Assembly: GCA_021159225.1 (NCBI GenBank)
Contig: JAGGSE010000067.1
Span: forward strand, 1-20,316
DNA from: a bacterium
GTDB taxonomy: Bacteria > Patescibacteriota > Minisyncoccia > Minisyncoccales > JAGGSE01
Direction: 5' to 3'
Length of the DNA stretch: 20,316 nt
Numbering within the stretch: the first letter of the stretch is position 1; the number at the start of each line of letters is the position of its first letter. Shown here one piece after another: positions 6,939-11,248 of the stretch. The notes below the pieces were generated by a model. That model was not told the origin of the DNA. It was given only the letters and a program-made list of their open reading frames with translations, and ran no database searches. A program made the position numbers and the translations under genes.

Positions 6939-7577
6939 TTAATAACTGTAAATTTTTAATTTAACCTCAAAATTTGTTGGCTGACCCTCCTTTACAGAAG
7001 AAAGAGAAATCTGGTCAATTTCAATTAGCCTTGAACTTTTTTCTAAAGATGAAAGAAACCCCAAAAAGCCAGAATAGGTACCTGAGAGAGATAAATTAAA
7101 CTCTGTTGCCTTCATCCTTTGTCCCTCTTTTGCTACTGGCTGAGAAGCCGTTTCTTTTTTCTTTCTGCTGGTAGATCCTGGAACCCAGGGCATAAAAGAA
7201 GGCCCCTTTTTTTGTGTCTGAACGTTGGATTTTCTCGTGGGGGCTCCTTCTCCCGGGTGGCTATAACTATAACTTCTAATAAGCAGACCGTGGTCTGAGG
7301 CAGTTTTCTGAAGATAATTTAGGAAGGAAAGCAAAGATGGATGGTCAGGAATGGCAGTTTTGATTATCTCCATTTGCTTTGAATACTTTTTTAATTCCTC
7401 CTCTAAGGACTGGATTTTTTCTAGGCGCTGCTGCGCACTTCTGACAACAATCTCTCTTTGGAAAATCATCTGGTTTTTTTCTCTGAGTTTTTGGTATTGC
7501 GGTTTCGCCCAAAAAACCCCTAGTAAAAAGGAGACAAGAAGCATAATGAGGATGTTTGTTATATTCATTCGCTTCAT
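6939..7577 (-). CDS. pilO: PilO-like inner-membrane platform protein
   Basis: A 212-aa bitopic protein. Start chosen at the ATG at 7577 (MKRMNITNILIM), preceded by TTTAGGAATT with AGGA at good spacing; longer versions would run back over the end of pilN. It has one N-terminal membrane helix (NILIMLLVSFLLGVFWA), a coiled coil (about 30-75) with LEEELKKYSKQMEIIKTAIPDHPSLL, the PilO hallmark of coiled coil then short linker, and a C-terminal ferredoxin-like domain with FNLSLSGTYSGFLGFLSSLEKSSRLI. A basic, low-complexity insert (about 105-145) splits the domain. PilO pairs with PilN to align the motor below the membrane. It follows pilN by 19 nt. Confidence 0.85.
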   Translation of the reverse strand: MKRMNITNILIMLLVSFLLGVFWAKPQYQKLREKNQMIFQREIVVRSAQQRLEKIQSLEEELKKYSKQMEIIKTAIPDHPSLLSFLNYLQKTASDHGLLIRSYSYSHPGEGAPTRKSNVQTQKKGPSFMPWVPGSTSRKKKETASQPVAKEGQRMKATEFNLSLSGTYSGFLGFLSSLEKSSRLIEIDQISLSSVKEGQPTNFEVKLKIYSY

Positions 7578-7596
7578 AATTCCTAAAGGACAATTG

Positions 7597-8154
7597 TTAT
7601 TCAGCCGAGGCAAAAACCCTCGGGTCAAAAACAAGCTTAATATTGAAATCTAATTTCCCCTCTCTTGTAACTGAAAAATTAGAAAGAGAGACATCTTTTA
7701 CCAATGGCTCCTGCTCAAAGATCATCAACTGCTGGGCAAGGGTGGTAAGGCTTTTAGTGGCACCCGAAATCTCAACCTCCGGTTCCTCTAGATTAATAGA
7801 TAAACTAACAATCTGGACATAGGGGTGAATAAGAGCAGCGAGTTTCTTCGTTTGGGAAAAGAGACCCTCAGAACTACTCAGGAATATTGAAGGGGTCTTG
7901 TGCTTTTTAAGTAGGGTTTGGAAATCTTCAATCATTTCCTTCTTTTGCCTAAATTTCTTCTCCACCTCCAACAATTTAAGTTCAACAATCTGGCTATTTA
8001 AGGTCTCAATTTTATTTGATGCCCTTTCATTTAGGTAAAACAAAACCGCAGAAGCAAAAATTGTCAGACAAAACAAAAACAAGGAAAGGGAATAAATCCC
8101 AATTGTCCAAAAAGGAGTCTCTCGCTCAGATTTGGAAACAACTTCAATTGCCAT
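7597..8154 (-). CDS. pilN: PilN-like inner-membrane platform protein
   Basis: A 185-aa bitopic protein. The ATG at 8154 follows the pilM stop by 1 nt (TAATATG); an upstream TTG inside pilM is less likely. A short cytosolic tail (MAIEVVSKSERETPFW) could dock on PilM, though the canonical PilN INLLP motif is not present. Then come one membrane helix (about 17-40), a coiled coil (about 43-75) with KIETLNSQIVELKLLEVEKK, and a C-terminal ferredoxin-like domain with VEISGATKSLTTLAQQLMIFEQ. The assignment rests on architecture, domain order and position between pilM and pilO. The lack of INLLP means that contact with PilM, if it occurs, uses a different sequence. Confidence 0.82.
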   Translation of the reverse strand: MAIEVVSKSERETPFWTIGIYSLSLFLFCLTIFASAVLFYLNERASNKIETLNSQIVELKLLEVEKKFRQKKEMIEDFQTLLKKHKTPSIFLSSSEGLFSQTKKLAALIHPYVQIVSLSINLEEPEVEISGATKSLTTLAQQLMIFEQEPLVKDVSLSNFSVTREGKLDFNIKLVFDPRVFASAE

Positions 8155-8155
8155 A

Positions 8156-9217
8156 TTATTCCAAACCACGAAGGGCCGCTCCAACAGCGATAGCGTAAGA
8201 GGGACCCAGTGTAGTAAGGGTATTTTCCAAAATGGAAGGGTGGGAAATATTTAAAAAAGGATCGGCTCTCTCTACATCCATTTTTAACTCATCTATTAGA
8301 TATTCTTTCAATCCCAGCAAAAGAGACCCCCCTCCCCCCAGGACTATCTTTTGAGCCCTTTTTAATTCTGACTGATAGAAATTTTCCATTGCTCCGCTAA
8401 TCTCCTTTGAAATTAACCTAACCCCAGGGAGGAGGGCTTCTCTCAGGCCCTTGGCATTTTTTTCTTCTCTCGGGTAAAGGCCGTATCTTTTTTTTAATTC
8501 TTCGGCTTCTTTATAATCCACATTAAGTGATTTTGAAACCGCCTCTGTCAATTCCTCTCCCGAGATATCAAAACTATAACTTCTCTTCAATACTCCATTG
8601 TCTATTATACTACAGGTTGAGGTCTTTTCGCCAATATCCACCAGGGCAATGGTTTTATCCTTTTCCCTGATTGAAGAACGAGCAAAGGCGAATACCTCTG
8701 CCTCCAATATTCGGGTCTCAAGTTGGGCCAAGGCAGAGAGCGTTTGGTACTGGTTAACAATTTCCTTAGGCACAATCACCAAAAGAATCTTTATCTTTTT
8801 CTTTCCTCTTTCAACTATTTGCCAATCAAGGACTATCTCGGATAAGGGAAAGGGGCTACGGTGCCGGGCTTCATATTTAACTGCCTCGGGTATCTCCTCT
8901 TTAGTCATCAAAGGAAGTTCAAACCATGTAAATAGAGTAGAGTGGTCCGGGAGGGTAAAAACTGCTCTCTTTGTTTTTATTCCGGCCTTGTCCAAAACCC
9001 TCCTAATTGTCTTAGCGGTTATCCTTGGGAGAACTATACCCTCTCCTTCTTTTTTGAACATCAACCTCTCTTTGGGCGGTTTGAATTCGATATAGTTTTC
9101 AAGTTTTGTCTTTCTTCCCCTTCTTGACAACTCAACAATTTTTATAGAAGAAGAGCCAATGTCAACGCCCAAACATCTTCTGGAAAAAGAAAATATTTTA
9201 AAAAGAGAGAAAGTCAT
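8156..9217 (-). CDS. pilM: Type IV pilus actin-like ATPase PilM
   Basis: A 353-aa cytoplasmic FtsA/actin-fold protein. N-terminal phosphate-1 loop CLGVDIGSSSIKIVEL (about 15-30), a second phosphate loop ALVDIGEKTSTCSI in the middle, the adenosine-site motif IVLGGGGSLLLGLKEYL near residue 300, and a C-terminal GPSYAIAVGAALRGL. PilM usually binds the N-terminal tail of PilN and couples the platform to the motor ATPases. It is the first gene of the minus-strand pilus operon, with a promoter 20-50 nt upstream and divergent comF. Length is normal for the family. Confidence 0.92.
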   Translation of the reverse strand: MTFSLFKIFSFSRRCLGVDIGSSSIKIVELSRRGRKTKLENYIEFKPPKERLMFKKEGEGIVLPRITAKTIRRVLDKAGIKTKRAVFTLPDHSTLFTWFELPLMTKEEIPEAVKYEARHRSPFPLSEIVLDWQIVERGKKKIKILLVIVPKEIVNQYQTLSALAQLETRILEAEVFAFARSSIREKDKTIALVDIGEKTSTCSIIDNGVLKRSYSFDISGEELTEAVSKSLNVDYKEAEELKKRYGLYPREEKNAKGLREALLPGVRLISKEISGAMENFYQSELKRAQKIVLGGGGSLLLGLKEYLIDELKMDVERADPFLNISHPSILENTLTTLGPSYAIAVGAALRGLE

Positions 9218-9239
9218 AACTTGCGATTTTCAGTGAATC

Positions 9240-9268
9240 ATTATAGCATAATCACAAGATGTCTCCAA
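9240..9268 (-). promoter_or_regulatory. Probable promoter of the pilus operon (pilM)
   Basis: On the minus strand an extended -10 TGCTATAAT (TATAAT at 9245-9240) with TTGGAG (9268-9263) 17 nt upstream. Transcription should start near 9233, about 16 nt before the pilM ATG. The -35 region lies inside the first codons of divergent comF, so the two genes share this short interval. Confidence 0.6.
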
Positions 9269-9933
9269 GTCATCTTGCCACCAGCATTCTAGACCTTCTT
9301 TTCCCCCGACTCTGCATCAATTGCCAAAAAGAAGGAGGTTATCTCTGTCCTGACTGCTTCTCTCTTTTGGAAATTTCAGACATACATCAAAAACACCCAG
9401 GCAAAAACCTAAACGATGTTTATTTTGCTCTCCCCTACAAAGGCCTTCTTATCAAGAAGTTAGTCCGGGCTTTTAAGTACCCGCCTTTTATTAAAGAACT
9501 GGCGCAAACCTTGTCTGAAATTATTATAGCCCATTTTCAAATGTCAAGCAATGTGGAAAACTTCAAAAAGTATATCGTAGTCCCCGTCCCCTTGGAAAAG
9601 AAAAGGATGAAGTGGAGAGGCTTCAATCAGGCAGAGGAAATCGCAAGGCATCTTGCCAACTATTTCAAACTCTCCCTTCTTCTCAGTGTACTGGTAAAAA
9701 CCAATCCCACCATACCTCAGGTTAATCTTTCCTCTAAGAAAAGAGAAGAAAACCTAAGGGGGGTATTTTCAATAAAAAATGCCCAATTAATCCAAGGTAA
9801 AAATATTCTCCTGGTAGACGATGTCTACACGACTGGCTCAACAATGGAGGAATGTGGACGTGTTCTGCATCAGGCAGGAGCAAAAAAAATTATTGGAATA
9901 GCAGTTGCCCGGGCAATCCCCGGAGAGGACTAA
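9259..9933 (+). CDS. comF: ComF family phosphoribosyltransferase-like protein
   Basis: A 224-aa protein of the ComF/GntX family, required for natural transformation in several bacteria; in some it is thought to act on incoming single-stranded DNA with the helicase machinery. N-terminal zinc ribbon with LCINC (Cys19, Cys22) and LCPDC (Cys30, Cys33), then a type I phosphoribosyltransferase fold with the PRPP loop ILLVDDVYTTGST (183-195). FNQAEEIARHLA and VNLSSKKREENLRGVFSI are typical ComF stretches. It is divergent from the pilus operon, consistent with pilus-mediated DNA uptake. There is no Shine-Dalgarno; a CATAAT at 9247-9252 would place transcription start close to the ATG, so the message could be nearly leaderless. 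Confidence 0.9.
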   Translation: MSPSHLATSILDLLFPRLCINCQKEGGYLCPDCFSLLEISDIHQKHPGKNLNDVYFALPYKGLLIKKLVRAFKYPPFIKELAQTLSEIIIAHFQMSSNVENFKKYIVVPVPLEKKRMKWRGFNQAEEIARHLANYFKLSLLLSVLVKTNPTIPQVNLSSKKREENLRGVFSIKNAQLIQGKNILLVDDVYTTGSTMEECGRVLHQAGAKKIIGIAVARAIPGED

Positions 9934-9972
9934 GATTTTGTATCTGGGTTAGGTAGAATGGGTATCATAAAA

Positions 9973-10005
9973 AAGGGTCAAATAACGCATCCGGTTTGAA
10001 CCCTT
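9973..10005 (-). terminator. Putative minus-strand terminator between comF and tRNA-Ser
   Basis: Arms AAGGGTCAAA (9973-9982) and TTTGAACCCTT (9995-10005) pair over 10 bp with one bulged base and a 12-nt loop. Read on the minus strand the stem runs into TTTTTT, so it would stop transcripts coming from the 241-aa gene before they run antisense into comF. On the plus strand the following sequence is not U-rich, so its value as a comF terminator is doubtful. Confidence 0.45.
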
Positions 10006-10019
10006 ATATACCTTGATAG

Positions 10020-10047
10020 TTGATTTATTGAAATTTAGCGGTAAAAT
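10020..10047 (+). promoter_or_regulatory. Probable promoter of tRNA-Ser
   Basis: TTGATT (10020-10025), 16 nt, TAAAAT (10042-10047). Predicted start near 10054, about 7 nt before the mature tRNA 5' end at 10061. Confidence 0.5.
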
Positions 10048-10060
10048 ACAAGATGAATAA

Positions 10061-10151
10061 GGTAGGTTGCGCCGAATTGGCTAAGGCACCAGTCTTGAAA
10101 ACTGGCGGGTATTTTATACCCTTGCAGGTTCGAGTCCTGCACCTACCGCCA
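10061..10151 (+). tRNA. tRNA-Ser (anticodon UGA), CCA encoded
   Basis: Full class II cloverleaf. Acceptor GGTAGGT (10061-10067) pairs with ACCTACC (10141-10147). The D arm has a 3-bp GCC/GGC stem. Anticodon stem CCAGT/ACTGG (10089-10093, 10101-10105) encloses the loop CTTGAAA, with anticodon TGA at 10096-10098. A long variable arm GGGTAT-TTT-ATACCC (10107-10121) is typical of tRNA-Ser. T stem GCAGG/CCTGC (10124-10128, 10136-10140) has loop TTCGAGT. Discriminator G10148 is followed by template-encoded CCA (10149-10151). It reads UCN codons, chiefly UCA. Confidence 0.97.
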
Positions 10152-10186
10152 TTTTTAACCTCGGAAACCTGTGGCTTCCTCTTTAT

Positions 10187-10912
10187 CTAGTAAAGGCAGT
10201 TTGGAGTGTAGAAATAGCAGATATGTCTTAGTTTATCATCAAGTCTTAGATACAAATCTATTGAATCTTTTGTGGTTAACCAACTACAGGAAGGAAAGAT
10301 AATTACCGAAACATTTATATTGGAATTTTGAGATAGGTCAATGAAATAGGAAATAAGTCCATTAATGCAATGGCTGTTTGCCCCAAATGCCCTTCCTAAA
10401 CTTTTCTTCTTTCTTATAAGATATGTGGTTCTGTTGCTTAATTTTTTCTCAGAAAAAACAAGGTCTCCATTGACCCCGCAAGGCAGAACATCTCTAACCC
10501 CCAGTCCGTTTTTCTCCATAATTAGGGAATAAGGACGTGGCAGTTTGTTTAGGTAATTGTCAAAAATTATTTTTCTTGCCTCTGGCTTTAAATAGGTGTC
10601 ATTTAGGATAAGGGAAATTCTGGATTCAATTCTATTCTCTTTCAGGTATCTCGCTGTCTGGCAGGCAAGTTCCCACGCCCTAATAGGATTTTGGGGAACC
10701 TCATCATAGTCCTTTGGGTTTGGGATAAAATGACCGGCGGTAATCGCAACCCTTTTGTTTTGGCAATTATCTTTCAGGTATCTTTTGAATTCCTCCGTGT
10801 CCAGACGGCCCGGCTTGCCTGCCTTTGAATCAAAAAAGTTGTATTCGCTAAAGATATGAGGGACCTTCCATTTAAGACAAACTCCTTTCTTGAGATATTC
10901 CGGGTCAAACAT
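10187..10912 (-). CDS. Hypothetical 241-aa protein behind an attenuator-like leader
   Basis: I do not recognise this protein. It is soluble-looking, with no signal peptide or membrane helix, and is Lys/Asn-rich with eight cysteines. Notable stretches are VAITAGHFIPNPKDYDEVPQ (about 56-75), followed by an Ala/Glu-rich helix, then NDTYLKPEARK, EKNGLGVRDVLPCGVNGD and NSHCINGLISYFIDL. The conserved-looking His, Asp, Asn and Cys within these would suit an enzyme, but no fold is claimed. The ATG at 10912 has no Shine-Dalgarno, and an in-frame TAG lies upstream, so the start cannot be much earlier. It is alone on the minus strand, opposite rpoB, with its own promoter near 11082-11110 and a long structured leader ending in a terminator 15 nt before the ATG. 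Confidence 0.7.
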   Translation of the reverse strand: MFDPEYLKKGVCLKWKVPHIFSEYNFFDSKAGKPGRLDTEEFKRYLKDNCQNKRVAITAGHFIPNPKDYDEVPQNPIRAWELACQTARYLKENRIESRISLILNDTYLKPEARKIIFDNYLNKLPRPYSLIMEKNGLGVRDVLPCGVNGDLVFSEKKLSNRTTYLIRKKKSLGRAFGANSHCINGLISYFIDLSQNSNINVSVIIFPSCSWLTTKDSIDLYLRLDDKLRHICYFYTPNCLY

Positions 10913-10925
10913 AAGAGAATAAGAA

Positions 10926-10985
10926 TTAAAAAAATCCCTTTTCTAAGGGATTTTGAGGGAGGATTTTCCATTTTGCCAAAAACAT
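10926..10985 (-). CDS. Possible 19-aa mini-ORF 2 in the leader
   Basis: ATG at 10985 overlaps the stop of mini-ORF 1 (TGATG), and the frame runs through the second arm of the leader hairpin and the whole terminator to TAA at 10928-10926, 13 nt before the start of the 241-aa gene. The peptide is basic and hydrophobic, ending NPLEKGFF. A ribosome here would melt the terminator. It has no own ribosome-binding site and would depend on re-initiation. It could be chance. Confidence 0.25.
   Translation of the reverse strand: MFLAKWKILPQNPLEKGFF
10928..10954 (-). terminator. Intrinsic terminator in the leader of the 241-aa gene
   Basis: Perfect 10-bp stem AAAATCCCTT / AAGGGATTTT with a 4-nt loop; on the minus strand it is followed by three further T, giving a run of seven. 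It lies downstream of the leftward promoter and 15 nt before the start codon, in the position of an attenuator. On the plus strand only four T follow the stem, so the minus-strand reading is favoured. Confidence 0.7.
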
Positions 10986-11008
10986 CAGCCAACGGAAAAT
11001 CTTCCCTC
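10955..11008 (-). ncRNA. Structured leader hairpin next to the terminator
   Basis: Arms GAGGGAAGATTTTCC (11008-10994, minus strand) and GGAAAATCCTCCCTC (10969-10955) pair over 15 positions with one A-C mismatch and a 24-nt loop. It directly abuts the terminator. The string AAAATCC occurs both in this second arm and in the terminator's first arm, so the GGATTTT of the terminator could pair with either, giving mutually exclusive folds. I recognise no known riboswitch class. Confidence 0.5.
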
Positions 11009-11068
11009 TTCAATAATAAGGATAAGGTTCAGAATATCAGTTAATATCCGGCAATTTTCTAAGGACAT
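10985..11068 (-). CDS. Possible 27-aa leader peptide (mini-ORF 1)
   Basis: ATG at 11068 to TGA at 10987-10985, within the leader of the 241-aa gene. Ten of 27 residues are Leu or Ile, with the run ILNLILII at residues 12-19. Predicted transcription start (about 11075) is only about 7 nt before this ATG, so translation would be nearly leaderless, as seems common for genes here. The last codons cover the first arm of the leader hairpin, so a ribosome ending at TGA would open it. Such an arrangement recalls leader peptides of branched-chain amino-acid operons, but the downstream gene is not a recognised biosynthetic gene. It is too short to prove coding. Confidence 0.35.
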   Translation of the reverse strand: MSLENCRILTDILNLILIIEEGRFSVG

Positions 11069-11081
11069 TTTTTGATAAAGA

Positions 11082-11110
11082 AATATAAGCAAAATAAGCA
11101 GCGATGTCAA
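11082..11110 (-). promoter_or_regulatory. Leftward promoter for the leader and 241-aa gene
   Basis: On the minus strand TTGACA (11110-11105), 17 nt, TATATT (11087-11082); predicted start near 11075. The -35 box lies in the left arm of the inverted repeat 11101-11158. Confidence 0.65.
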
Positions 11111-11158
11111 GCCCCTCCATTTTCCTGTTGACAGACAACAAGGGGGTCTTGACATCGC
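11101..11158. repeat. Inverted repeat spanning two divergent -35 boxes
   Basis: GCGATGTCAAG plus CCCCT (11101-11116) is complementary to AGGGG plus CTTGACATCGC (11141-11145 and 11148-11158), giving 16 paired positions with a 2-nt bulge and a 24-nt spacer. Both arms carry TTGACA of a divergent promoter. The spacer contains a smaller inverted repeat TGTTG-ACAGA-CAACA (11126-11140), which begins a third TTGACA. It could be a shared operator or a relic of promoter duplication with inversion. Confidence 0.7.
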
Positions 11159-11177
11159 CAATAACTTTTGTTAAAAT
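11149..11177 (+). promoter_or_regulatory. Promoter of rpoBC
   Basis: Consensus TTGACA (11149-11154), 17 nt, TAAAAT (11172-11177); predicted start near 11184, about 65 nt before the rpoB ATG. The -35 box is in the right arm of the inverted repeat. No rplK, rplA, rplJ or rplL lies upstream, so rpoBC is driven independently of those ribosomal genes here. Confidence 0.75.
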
Positions 11178-11205
11178 CTACCCCTGTAATCAGGTTTGAT
11201 TCTTC

Positions 11206-11248
11206 CCCTTAGAATTAACCCTATAGCAGTGGGGGGCATTTTTTTGCT
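11206..11248 (+). promoter_or_regulatory. rpoB leader with G-run and T-tract
   Basis: The last part of the rpoB leader has CCCC near 11206-11209 and a run of six G followed by CATTTTTTTGCT and the rpoB ATG. The G-run is the only candidate ribosome-binding element, and it can pair weakly with the upstream C-run; the following seven T make it terminator-like. The stem is only about 4 bp, so a regulatory role is speculative. Confidence 0.3.

Noticed and set aside
7578..7634. Longer PilO beginning inside pilN
   Set aside because: The extra residues are polar and precede the natural start, and the ATG at 7577 has AGGA at good spacing.
8155..8184. TTG start extending PilN by ten residues into pilM
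   Set aside because: The extra residues come from the end of pilM read in another frame; the ATG at 8154 follows the pilM stop by 1 nt.
10163..10179. Hairpin GGAAACC-TGT-GGCTTCC as a tRNA terminator
   Set aside because: Only 7 positions with an A-C mismatch on the plus strand, and a weak TCTTTAT tail; not enough to call.
10774..11013. 79-codon minus-strand frame starting with TTG that overlaps the 241-aa gene and the leader
   Set aside because: Runs out of frame through the terminator and the main gene with no ribosome-binding site. The leader signals fit the structured-RNA and mini-ORF reading better.
11128..11133. Third TTGACA in the centre of the inverted repeat as another promoter
   Set aside because: No plausible -10 hexamer lies 16-18 nt downstream.
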